From NCBI RefSeq assembly GCF_900113655.1, contig NZ_FOQF01000018.1:1-64000 (forward strand): DNA of 64,000 nucleotides, given 5' to 3'. Each line of letters begins with the position of its first letter. Position 1 is the stretch's first letter. This document shows, in pieces, positions 25,082 to 33,051 of this stretch. The DNA is from Pseudobutyrivibrio sp. OR37 (GTDB taxonomy: Bacteria > Bacillota > Clostridia > Lachnospirales > Lachnospiraceae). Below the pieces are notes generated by a model. The model was not told the DNA's origin, searched no databases, and was given only the letters and a program-made list of their open reading frames with translations. A program made the position numbers and the translations under genes.

Positions 25082-26800
25082 TGTTGGAGTTGCCATTAAT
25101 GAATAGTTAGTATAATAAACTACAAAGCCTGCTACTGAGCTAGCGGGCTTTTTTACGTTTTTCTTTTGCAGGTAATCGATTTCTACCTTATCGGAATCTC
25201 TACCAGAAGAATAGTACGCTGCAAGCTCTGCAGCATATTCATAGGTGCTATCAGGAAGCTCCTTACCGTTTGTTTTAACAATAACATGGCTTCCGTGAAT
25301 TTTTTTAGTGTGAAACCACCAATCATTTCCAGTGGCGAACTTAAAGGTAAGCTCGTCATTTTGGTAGTTGTTTTTACCAACATAAATATCAAAGCCGTTG
25401 TCGTCAATGAAATGAAGTGGCTTGCTTTTTTTAGATTTTTCTTTTTTGTTGCCATTGTGCTTTTTGATGAAGCCATGGTCTACAAGCTCTCTTCTAATAT
25501 CAGCTAAATCAGTTTCATTCTCTGCAATGTTTAAAGCGGCTTCGATGGATTTTAAAAGCTCCAATTCTTGCTTAGACTGCTCAACATAGGTTTCAAGTGC
25601 TTCGGCAGTGCGCTTAAGCTTTGCGTATTTGTCAAAATATTTTTTTGCGTTTTCAGATGCAGTTAAATCAGGATCAAGTGGGATAGTAAGCTCCTCGTTG
25701 TTATAATAATTGATTACTGTAATTGATTTATCGTTTGGAGCGGCACTGTATCCGTAGGTATGAAGCATTTCTCCGTATATACGATATTTTTCTCTTTTTT
25801 CTGTATCCTTTGCCTGCTTAAGCTGAAGATCAAGCTTTTTAGCTGCTCGCTCTATGTGATTAGAAATAATTTTTCTTAAATCAGCTGATTTCTGATGAAT
25901 GTTTGTGTAAGCGTTTCTTTTGGCATAAAACTCAACAAGAACTTGAGAGAAGCTTTCATATTCTCTGGCTTCCATATCAGCGTACATATTAAGCTTAATA
26001 GGAGCGTACTCAACAGGCTTATTATTGGCAGGATCTATAATAATATTGTAATCATATCTATTAGCTCTTACGTCCTCTATAATACTGTTAAATTCTGTAT
26101 AAAGCTTATCCTTGTGCTCATCAAAAAGCGAGGCATTGCTGACGTCAGAATCTATACCTGCTCTATAGCAAAATTCATTTGCAATAGTAGGGCTTATTCC
26201 AATGTAAGAGGACATTATTGCCTTGAATACAGATTCACTTTTCTTTAACACCTTTGTTTTAAAATAATCTTCAGTAGCTTCAAGAGGATTGATTTTGCCC
26301 TCCTGGGAAGGAATGAAATAATCTCTTCCAGGAAGCACCTCTCTAACAGAGCTTACAGAAGAAGGTATGTGCTTAATGGAATCAAGTATCATATTATCCT
26401 CGTTGCAGAAGATAATATTAGAGTGCTTGCCCATGATTTCCACATACAGATATTTGAAGGTTATATCACCCATTTCGTTAAGATGCTGGATTTTAAATCT
26501 GACTGCACGCTCAAGGCCCATTTGAGAAATCTCAATAATGCGGCCGGCACCAATATGCTTTCTTAAAAGCATACAAAAGCCTGGGGCCTGAGCGGGAGCA
26601 GGCTTGTTTTCAGCTGTTAGATACATAAATGGAAGAGAAGCGTTTGCAGAAATGAGAAGACGCTTGTTTCCCTCTGAAGTATTTACTGTGATGAGCAATT
26701 CCTCACGTTCAGGCTGAGAAATTTTATTGATTTTACTGTTTAATATATTATTATTAAATTCATGTACAAGAGCATGAATTGATATTCCATCTAATGCCAT
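25049..26800 (-). CDS. rqcH: RqcH/NFACT family ribosome quality control protein
   Basis: Bacterial Rqc2 homologue that binds obstructed 50S subunits and recruits tRNA-Ala to add C-terminal alanine tails. It has 583 residues. The NFACT-N domain starts MALDGISIHALVHEF, a long coiled-coil region lies at about 280-450, and the NFACT-R domain with DIYVGKNNYQNDELTF and NDWWFHTK follows (about 468-505). Older names are fibronectin-binding protein or FbpA. Convergent with recG; ATG 26800. Confidence 0.92.
   Translation of the reverse strand: MALDGISIHALVHEFNNNILNSKINKISQPEREELLITVNTSEGNKRLLISANASLPFMYLTAENKPAPAQAPGFCMLLRKHIGAGRIIEISQMGLERAVRFKIQHLNEMGDITFKYLYVEIMGKHSNIIFCNEDNMILDSIKHIPSSVSSVREVLPGRDYFIPSQEGKINPLEATEDYFKTKVLKKSESVFKAIMSSYIGISPTIANEFCYRAGIDSDVSNASLFDEHKDKLYTEFNSIIEDVRANRYDYNIIIDPANNKPVEYAPIKLNMYADMEAREYESFSQVLVEFYAKRNAYTNIHQKSADLRKIISNHIERAAKKLDLQLKQAKDTEKREKYRIYGEMLHTYGYSAAPNDKSITVINYYNNEELTIPLDPDLTASENAKKYFDKYAKLKRTAEALETYVEQSKQELELLKSIEAALNIAENETDLADIRRELVDHGFIKKHNGNKKEKSKKSKPLHFIDDNGFDIYVGKNNYQNDELTFKFATGNDWWFHTKKIHGSHVIVKTNGKELPDSTYEYAAELAAYYSSGRDSDKVEIDYLQKKNVKKPASSVAGFVVYYTNYSLMATPTLEHVKLVSQE
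25124..25154 (+). terminator. Terminator of recG, located inside rqcH coding sequence
   Basis: An 11-bp stem (25124-25134 with 25141-25151, one G-U pair) with a 6-nt loop and T run 25149-25154 in + orientation. It lies within codons near the 3' end of rqcH on the other strand. Confidence 0.8.
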
Positions 26801-26827
26801 ATTTTATCTAGCCTTTCTTCATTCTTA

Positions 26828-26856
26828 TTGACTATAATCATACATTTATTTATAAT
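26828..26856 (+). promoter_or_regulatory. Promoter of the yicC-remA-gmk operon
   Basis: TTGACT (26828-26833), a 17-bp spacer and TATAAT (26851-26856), the best promoter match in the window; the start codon is 48 nt downstream. Confidence 0.85.
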
Positions 26857-26867
26857 TAATTACAACT

Positions 26868-26885
26868 GTGTTCTGGAGTGAACAC
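26868..26885 (+). promoter_or_regulatory. Perfect dyad at the 5' end of the yicC operon
   Basis: GTGTTC (26868-26873), six bases, GAACAC (26880-26885), just downstream of the expected transcription start. It could be an operator or an mRNA 5' stem-loop. It is not a LexA box, whose half-sites have the opposite order. Confidence 0.5.
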
Positions 26886-26903
26886 TATAATAAGGAGACT
26901 CAC

Positions 26904-27782
26904 ATGGTTCGTAGTATGACAGGTTACGGCAAGGGCTTCGCAGAGAACGAAAGTGCCCGTGTCACAATCGAAATGAAATCTGTTAATCACAGATATTTAG
27001 ATTTAAATATCAAACTTCCAAAGAAGCTTAATTTCTTAGAAAGTCAAATTCGAAACAAAATCAGCGAAAGTATTTTTAGAGGAAAAGTGGATGTTTACAT
27101 CACACTTAACGAGCATTCTGACGCTTGTTATAAGGTATCTATTAACGATATCATAGCGAAGGAATACTATGATTCTATCGCCTCTATGGCAGACAAGCTT
27201 GGCATCGATAATGATATGAAGGCTAGCAATATCGTTCGTCTTCCAGATGTAATTGAGCTTGAAGAAACAGATTCAGACGAAGATGTATTAAAGGAACTTG
27301 TTCTTAGTGCACTTTCCGATTGTATCGATCAGTTTGTTGCTTCAAGAATTGCTGAAGGAGCTCGTCTTGAAGCAGATTTAATTGCTAAGATGGACGAAAT
27401 GCTTGCACTTGTTGACAAGCTAGAAAAACGTAGCCCAGTTATAATTGAAGAATACAAGAATCGACTTACTACAAAGATTCATGAGCTTTTAGAGGATAAT
27501 AACATCGATGAAAGCCGTATAGCTCAAGAAGTCACTATGTATGCAGATAAAGTTTGCATAGATGAAGAAATGGTTCGTTTAAAGAGCCATGTTACAGAGA
27601 CTCGTTCCGTATTTGAGCTTGATAAGGAAGTGGGAAGAAAGCTTGATTTCCTTGCTCAGGAATTAAATCGTGAAGCCAATACAATCCTTTCAAAGTCAAC
27701 TGATGTAGAGATTGCCGATATAGGCATCACCCTTAAGACACTTATAGAAAAAGTTAGAGAGCAGATTCAGAATATAGAATAA
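26904..27782 (+). CDS. YicC family endoribonuclease
   Basis: A 292-residue YicC protein: N-terminal MVRSMTGYGKG and EMKSVNHRYLDL (about 30-41), and a C-terminal DUF1732 with KLDFLAQELNREANTI (about 249-264). E. coli YicC is reported to be an endoribonuclease affecting small RNAs; the role here is inferred from family. ATG 26904 with AAGGAG is preferred to the upstream ATG at 26868, which lies in the leader dyad. Confidence 0.9.
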   Translation: MVRSMTGYGKGFAENESARVTIEMKSVNHRYLDLNIKLPKKLNFLESQIRNKISESIFRGKVDVYITLNEHSDACYKVSINDIIAKEYYDSIASMADKLGIDNDMKASNIVRLPDVIELEETDSDEDVLKELVLSALSDCIDQFVASRIAEGARLEADLIAKMDEMLALVDKLEKRSPVIIEEYKNRLTTKIHELLEDNNIDESRIAQEVTMYADKVCIDEEMVRLKSHVTETRSVFELDKEVGRKLDFLAQELNREANTILSKSTDVEIADIGITLKTLIEKVREQIQNIE

Positions 27783-27783
27783 T

Positions 27784-28035
27784 ATGTCATTTGTTAATAT
27801 TGGTTTTGGAAATATTGTTAATAGTAATAAGATTGTATCTATGATTACCTCCGATTCGGCTCCTGCCAAAAGGATAGTTGCCGGTGCTAAAGAATCAGGG
27901 AATATTATTGATGCTACCCAGGGGCGTCGCACTAGATGCGTGATAATTTGTGACGATTACGTTGTATTATCAGCTCTTATGCCTGATACAATTGCTAATA
28001 GAATTAATGGTAACCCACCAAAGGAGGAAATATAA
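27784..28035 (+). CDS. remA: RemA-like DNA-binding regulator (DUF370)
   Basis: An 83-residue protein beginning MSFVNIGFGNIVN, the RemA/DUF370 signature. In B. subtilis RemA activates matrix and osmoprotection genes as a ring-shaped DNA-binding protein, and its gene (ylzA) also lies between yicC (yloC) and gmk. The order is conserved here. One base separates it from yicC, and gmk starts immediately after its stop. Confidence 0.92.
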   Translation: MSFVNIGFGNIVNSNKIVSMITSDSAPAKRIVAGAKESGNIIDATQGRRTRCVIICDDYVVLSALMPDTIANRINGNPPKEEI

Positions 28036-28674
28036 ATGGTAAGCGATAAGGGTCTTGTCATTGTCCTTTCTGGTTTTTCAGGGGCTGGCAAGGGAACAAT
28101 TATGAAGCATTTATTGGAGGCTCATCCCAACGATTACAATCTATCTATTTCTGCTACAACACGTGGTATGCGTGCTGGCGAAAAGGATGGAAGAGAATAC
28201 TTCTTCAAGACTAGAGAAGAATTCGATAAAATGATTGAAAACAATGAGCTTTTAGAGTATGCCACATTTAATGGTAATTCCTACGGAACACCAAGAGCTT
28301 ATGTTGAGCAGCTCATTGAGCGTAAAAAGGATGTTATCCTTGAAATTGAAATCCAGGGAGCACTTCAGGTTAAGAAGATGTATCCAGATGCGCTCTTGTT
28401 ATTCACTATGCCACCAAGCGCTAAAGAGCTTGAAAACAGATTGGTTGGCAGAGGCACTGAGACAGAGGCTGTAATTTCACAGCGCCTTGCAATATCTTGT
28501 AGGGAATCTCAGTACATGGAAGAGTATGATTACCTGATTGTAAATGATTCTTTAGAAAAAGCTGTAGATCAGGTTCATAATATAATACAGGCTGAGCACT
28601 ATAAAGTTGAAAGAAATAGCTCGTCTATAAAAGAAATGCAAAAACAATTAAAGATGTTTGAAAGGAGTAATTAA
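28036..28674 (+). CDS. gmk: Guanylate kinase
   Basis: Phosphorylates GMP to GDP with ATP. It has 212 residues: P-loop GFSGAGKGTIMK (about 13-24), the TTRGMRAGEKDGREYFF GMP-binding stretch (about 41-57) and the lid with RLVGRGTETE. GGAGG lies before the start. Confidence 0.96.
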   Translation: MVSDKGLVIVLSGFSGAGKGTIMKHLLEAHPNDYNLSISATTRGMRAGEKDGREYFFKTREEFDKMIENNELLEYATFNGNSYGTPRAYVEQLIERKKDVILEIEIQGALQVKKMYPDALLLFTMPPSAKELENRLVGRGTETEAVISQRLAISCRESQYMEEYDYLIVNDSLEKAVDQVHNIIQAEHYKVERNSSSIKEMQKQLKMFERSN

Positions 28675-28676
28675 TT

Positions 28677-28919
28677 ATGATACATCCATCTTATGTAGAA
28701 CTTATGGAAAAGGTAAATGAAAACGTTGAGGTAGGTGAGGAGCCAGTTGTAAACAGCCGTTATACTATCGTTGCTGCTACAGCAAAGCGTGCACGTCAGA
28801 TTATTGATGGAGCAGAGCCTCTTATCGATTATCATAAGGGTGACAAGCCTCTTTCAGTTGCTGTTAACGAACTTAACGAAGGCGCTATCAAAATAATTAA
28901 TGAGGATACAAATAACTAA
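28677..28919 (+). CDS. rpoZ: RNA polymerase omega subunit
   Basis: Small RNA polymerase assembly subunit of 80 residues. NSRYTIVAATAKRARQII at about 26-43 is the omega signature. It follows gmk by 2 nt with AAGGAG upstream; gmk-rpoZ is a common order. Confidence 0.93.
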   Translation: MIHPSYVELMEKVNENVEVGEEPVVNSRYTIVAATAKRARQIIDGAEPLIDYHKGDKPLSVAVNELNEGAIKIINEDTNN

Positions 28920-28922
28920 AAT

Positions 28923-30251
28923 ATGAAGGTCTTATTTGTTTCTTTGGGCTGCGATAAAAACCTCGTAGATTCTGAACACATGCTTGGTGATTTAATGGAT
29001 AATGGCTTTAGCATTTGTGACAGTGAGGAAGAAGCAGACATTATTGTTGTAAATACATGTTCCTTTATTGCTGATGCAATGGAGGAAAGCATCCAAACTA
29101 TTATTGATTTAGGTGCTTATAAAGAAAATGGTCATCTACAGGGATTAATCGTAACAGGCTGTTTAGCTGAACGTTTTTCTGATGAAATTCTTTCAGATTT
29201 ACCAGAGGTTGATGCCATCATCGGAACTAATTCTTACGATGAATTAGTATCAGCTATAAATGTAGTCCTTGAGAAAAATGGTCAAAAGCCAGTTATCAAA
29301 AAAGAGTTGGTTGGCTTACCTCGAGATGGTCGTAGAGTCCTTACCACAGGCGGTCACTATGCATATCTTAAGATTGCAGAGGGTTGTAATAAGAGATGTA
29401 CTTATTGTGCCATCCCTTATATTCGTGGTAATTACCGCTCAGTTCCTATGGAACAGCTTATAGCAGAGACTAAGGAGTTGGCTGAAGGTGGTGTTAAGGA
29501 GCTTATATTAGTAGCTCAGGAGACTACTGTATATGGAATCGATATCTACGGTCAGAAATCCCTCACAAAGCTTCTTGATAAGCTTAGTGAAATCGACGGC
29601 ATAGAATGGATTAGAATCCTTTATGCTTATCCAGAGGAAATCACTGATGAATTGATTTCTTACATGGCGTCTAATCCTAAGATTTGTCACTACATCGATA
29701 TGCCTATCCAGCATTGTAATGATGATATCCTTAAGAAAATGGGCCGTAAAACTAACAAGGCAGATATCATGGAAATTGCTAGAAAGCTTAGAGCTGCTAT
29801 GCCTGATATTTCACTTAGAACTACACTTATCTGTGGTTTCCCTGGTGAAACAGAAGAAATGCACAAAGAGCTTCTTCAATTTATTAAGGATATGTCCTTT
29901 GATAGACTTGGCGCATTTGCTTATTCAAGGGAAGATGGCACTGTTGCTGCTAAAATGGATGATCAAGTAGATGATGAGCTTAAGCTTAAATGGCAGGATG
30001 AAGTTATGCTTTGCCAAAAGGATATTTCACTTGCTAATAATGAAAAATATATTGGTCGTACACTAAAGGTATTCATTGAAGGAAAGCTTCCTGAGGATGG
30101 AGTCTTTATCGGCCGTACATACAGAGATACACCTGGCGTTGACGGTTTTATTTTTGTTAATAGCGAGGATGAGCTTGTCAGCGGACAATTTGTTGATGTT
30201 TTAGTAACAGGCTATGATGAATATGATTTGATAGGAGATGTAAAGTTATGA
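28923..30251 (+). CDS. rimO: Ribosomal protein S12 methylthiotransferase RimO
   Basis: Radical SAM enzyme that methylthiolates the conserved Asp of ribosomal protein S12. It has 442 residues. It starts MKVLFVSLGCDKNLVDSE (UPF0004 domain), with the radical SAM CxxxCxxC in EGCNKRCTYCAIPYIRGN (about 152-169) and a TRAM domain at the C-terminus. It differs from the MiaB encoded at 12164 by the GCDKN motif. It overlaps pgsA by 4 nt. Confidence 0.94.
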   Translation: MKVLFVSLGCDKNLVDSEHMLGDLMDNGFSICDSEEEADIIVVNTCSFIADAMEESIQTIIDLGAYKENGHLQGLIVTGCLAERFSDEILSDLPEVDAIIGTNSYDELVSAINVVLEKNGQKPVIKKELVGLPRDGRRVLTTGGHYAYLKIAEGCNKRCTYCAIPYIRGNYRSVPMEQLIAETKELAEGGVKELILVAQETTVYGIDIYGQKSLTKLLDKLSEIDGIEWIRILYAYPEEITDELISYMASNPKICHYIDMPIQHCNDDILKKMGRKTNKADIMEIARKLRAAMPDISLRTTLICGFPGETEEMHKELLQFIKDMSFDRLGAFAYSREDGTVAAKMDDQVDDELKLKWQDEVMLCQKDISLANNEKYIGRTLKVFIEGKLPEDGVFIGRTYRDTPGVDGFIFVNSEDELVSGQFVDVLVTGYDEYDLIGDVKL

Positions 30252-30805
30252 ATTTAAAAGAGATGAATTTACCTAACAAACTTACATTATTCAGAGTTGT
30301 ACTTATTCCATTTTTTGTATTATTTTTACTTATCAACCCTGATAACCAGGCATTTAGAATTATTGCTGATTTAATCTTTATCGTGGCATCTCTCACAGAT
30401 ATGTTAGATGGCAAGATTGCACGTAAGTATAATCTTGTGACAAACTTTGGAAAGTTTATGGACCCACTTGCAGATAAGCTTTTAGTTTGTTCAGCGATGA
30501 TTTGTTTAATCCAGACAAAGCAGCTTGCAGCATGGTTTGTAATTATCATTGTTGCACGTGAATTTATTATTTCAGGTTTCCGTCTTATTGCCGCTGAAAA
30601 TGGTGTTGTTATTGCTGCTAATATTTTTGGTAAGCTTAAGACTGTTTCCCAGATGATTATGATTATTATCCTTGTTGCTAACCTTCCATTTGGTTGGTTA
30701 CAGATTTTAGGACAGCTTTTAATCTGGGTATCACTTATTCTTACAGTACTTTCACTTGTTATTTACATTTACCAGAACAGTGATGTACTTAAGGAGCAGA
30801 ACTAA
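30248..30805 (+). CDS. pgsA: CDP-diacylglycerol-glycerol-3-phosphate 3-phosphatidyltransferase
   Basis: Makes phosphatidylglycerol phosphate in the membrane. It has 185 residues with about five helices. The CDP-alcohol phosphotransferase motif DMLDGKIARKYN followed by GKFMDPLADK (about 55-80) contains the metal-binding aspartates. It overlaps rimO (ATGA). Confidence 0.93.
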   Translation: MNLKEMNLPNKLTLFRVVLIPFFVLFLLINPDNQAFRIIADLIFIVASLTDMLDGKIARKYNLVTNFGKFMDPLADKLLVCSAMICLIQTKQLAAWFVIIIVAREFIISGFRLIAAENGVVIAANIFGKLKTVSQMIMIIILVANLPFGWLQILGQLLIWVSLILTVLSLVIYIYQNSDVLKEQN

Positions 30806-30807
30806 AT

Positions 30808-31293
30808 ATGGATACACTTGAACTTATCAATGAGCTTTGCGAAAAGCATTTTACTGTAGCCACTGCCGAATCTTGTACTGGAGGGCTTATTGCCAGCTCC
30901 ATTGTTGATATTTCTGGTGCATCAGCTTGCTTCAATGAAGGATATGTTACCTATTCAAATGAAGCAAAGATGAAAAATCTTGGAGTATCAAGTGAGACAC
31001 TAAATTCTCATGGTGCAGTTAGTAGTCAAACAGCTACAGAAATGGCACTTGGAGTTAGATCTAAAGCAGATGCTACATTTGGCTTGTCCTCTACAGGTAT
31101 TGCTGGTCCTACCGGTGGCACAGCTACCAAGCCTGTTGGGCTTGTATATATAGGATGTGCTTATGGGGATGATAAGTGCCTTGTTAAGGAGCTACATCTC
31201 AAAGGAACCAGAGGAGAGGTTAGAGCTGCTGCCGCAACTGAAGCCTTAAAGCTCTTATCCGAATGCATAAATAAGATAGAGGTAATGGCATGA
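30808..31293 (+). CDS. pncC: Nicotinamide-nucleotide amidase (CinA C-terminal domain)
   Basis: Deamidates NMN to nicotinate mononucleotide. The 161-residue stand-alone CinA domain carries TVATAESCTGGLIAS (about 16-30) and STGIAGPTGGTATKPVG (about 94-110). The N-terminal MoCF domain of full-length CinA is absent, as in the short PncC form. It overlaps rsmD by 4 nt. Confidence 0.9.
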   Translation: MDTLELINELCEKHFTVATAESCTGGLIASSIVDISGASACFNEGYVTYSNEAKMKNLGVSSETLNSHGAVSSQTATEMALGVRSKADATFGLSSTGIAGPTGGTATKPVGLVYIGCAYGDDKCLVKELHLKGTRGEVRAAAATEALKLLSECINKIEVMA

Positions 31294-31841
31294 GAGTAAT
31301 AGCTGGAAATAATCGTGGTTTAAATCTAATTGCCCCAGAAGGCATGGATACACGACCTACTACTGATAGAATTAAAGAAACACTTTTTAATATGATTGCC
31401 TTCGATTTACCAGATGCATATTTTCTGGATTTATTTTCAGGAAGTGGGCAAATGGGAATTGAAGCTCTTAGCCGTGGAGCGTTAGAAGCAGTTTTTGTTG
31501 AAAAGGATAAAAATGCTTATAGTTGCATTGATAAGAATTTAGCCAAGGCTAAATTAGAAGACAAATCCACTGTTTATAAAACAGATTTTACAGCAGCTCT
31601 TAGCAGCTTAAACAATCATCCTGTTTTTGATATTGTTTTTATGGATCCTCCATATAACAAGCTTATTGAAAAGCAGGTTTTAGAACAGTTAAAAAGTAAA
31701 TCCTACATTAGCGATGATACAATTATCATTGTAGAAGCCAGCCTTGAAACAAGCTTCGATTATGTAGAAGAATTAGGCTACAAAATTACAAAAGAAAAGA
31801 TATATAAAACAAATAAACATATTTTCTTAAAGAAGGCGTGA
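31290..31841 (+). CDS. rsmD: 16S rRNA (guanine966-N2)-methyltransferase
   Basis: SAM-dependent methylation of G966 in 16S rRNA. It has 183 residues: [11 protein letters not shown]-terminus, [14 protein letters not shown] (about 22-35), SAM loop [15 protein letters not shown] (about 47-61) and catalytic DPPY (about 117-120). rsmD followed by coaD is a widespread pair. Confidence 0.94.
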   Translation: MRVIAGNNRGLNLIAPEGMDTRPTTDRIKETLFNMIAFDLPDAYFLDLFSGSGQMGIEALSRGALEAVFVEKDKNAYSCIDKNLAKAKLEDKSTVYKTDFTAALSSLNNHPVFDIVFMDPPYNKLIEKQVLEQLKSKSYISDDTIIIVEASLETSFDYVEELGYKITKEKIYKTNKHIFLKKA

Positions 31842-31842
31842 A

Positions 31843-32331
31843 ATGAAACGAGCAATTTATCCCGGGAGCTTTGATCCAATTACTTTTGGCCACTTAGATA
31901 TTATTACTAGAGCGAGCAAGCTTTGTGATGAGTTGATAGTCGGTGTTTTAAATAACAAGCAAAAAAATCCGTTGTTTTCCATTGATGAACGTGTTAGTAT
32001 GATAAGTGAATTGACTGAAAATTTAGACAACGTTCGAGTGGAGAGCTTCGAAGGTTTATTAGTTGATTTTGCAAAAGAAAAAGATGCACAAGTTATAATT
32101 AGAGGTTTACGTGCTGTTACTGATTACGAGAATGAAATTCAATTAGCACATGCCAATCGAGTTCAATACCCTGAGCTTGAGACTTTATTTATGACAACAT
32201 CCTTAAAATATTCTTATTTAAGTTCTACTGTTGCCAAGGAATTTGCATCATATGGAGGAGATATCAGCCTATTTGTTCCAGCGCAGGTTATACCTCTCAT
32301 AGAAGACAAAATAAATAATAAGGAGAAGTAG
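31843..32331 (+). CDS. coaD: Phosphopantetheine adenylyltransferase
   Basis: Transfers AMP to 4'-phosphopantetheine, the fourth step of CoA synthesis. It has 162 residues: [16 protein letters not shown] (about 5-20) and the C-terminal [17 protein letters not shown] (about 125-141) are the two nucleotidyltransferase motifs. One base separates it from rsmD. Confidence 0.96.
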   Translation: MKRAIYPGSFDPITFGHLDIITRASKLCDELIVGVLNNKQKNPLFSIDERVSMISELTENLDNVRVESFEGLLVDFAKEKDAQVIIRGLRAVTDYENEIQLAHANRVQYPELETLFMTTSLKYSYLSSTVAKEFASYGGDISLFVPAQVIPLIEDKINNKEK

Positions 32332-32335
32332 TAAC

Positions 32336-33043
32336 ATGGCAAGCACAAGTAAAATTGAAGATATCATTGATGAGATTGAAGCATATATTGATGATTGTAA
32401 GCCATCTGCATTTTCAACAAATAAAATTGTTGTTAACAGGGATGAATTAGAGTCATTGATTCAGGAGCTTAGAACAAAGACTCCAGATGAAATTAAAAAA
32501 TACCAAAGAATGATTGCTAATCGTGAGCAGATTCTTGCAGATGCTAGAGCTAAGGCGGATGAAATTATCAGCCAGGCTCAGATTCAGACTAACGAGCTTG
32601 TATCAGAACATCAGATTATGCAGCAAGCATACGCTCAGGCAAATGAAGTTATATTAATTGCGCAGAAGAATGCACAGGAAAAAATCGATAGAGCAACAGA
32701 GGATGCTAATAACATTCGAATGGGTGCTATTGCTTATACTGATGAGCTTCTTGCTAATATTCAGACAATCCTTGCAAATTCTATAGAGACAACAAGAGCA
32801 CGTGACGAGGCTTTCCTTGGCACAATGCAGGTTTATCTTGATACTGTTAATGGAAACAGAGCAGCTCTTGTTCCTGATTCACTTAATGATGGTGATTCAG
32901 ACCCTGCTTCAAGTCTTGATTCAACAGGCGAAGCAGTTGCTACAGAGCAGGTAGCTAACACAGCAGAGGTACCATCATCAAATACAGATGAAGATGATGT
33001 ACCAGCTCTTGATATACCAGAGCAGTTTTTTAATAAAGAGTAG
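32336..33043 (+). CDS. Coiled-coil protein of unknown function (DivIVA/V-ATPase subunit H-like)
   Basis: A 235-residue protein without membrane helix or signal peptide. Residues about 40-165 are a continuous Ala/Gln/Glu-rich coiled coil. The ~65 C-terminal residues are acidic, low-complexity and Ser/Asp rich, ending in a short hydrophobic motif (ALDIPEQFF). The coiled coil recalls DivIVA or the stalk-type subunits that automatic annotation calls ATPase subunit H. Its place after coaD suggests a housekeeping or division-scaffold role, but the function is not known. Confidence 0.7.
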   Translation: MASTSKIEDIIDEIEAYIDDCKPSAFSTNKIVVNRDELESLIQELRTKTPDEIKKYQRMIANREQILADARAKADEIISQAQIQTNELVSEHQIMQQAYAQANEVILIAQKNAQEKIDRATEDANNIRMGAIAYTDELLANIQTILANSIETTRARDEAFLGTMQVYLDTVNGNRAALVPDSLNDGDSDPASSLDSTGEAVATEQVANTAEVPSSNTDEDDVPALDIPEQFFNKE

Positions 33044-33051
33044 ATTTTAGT

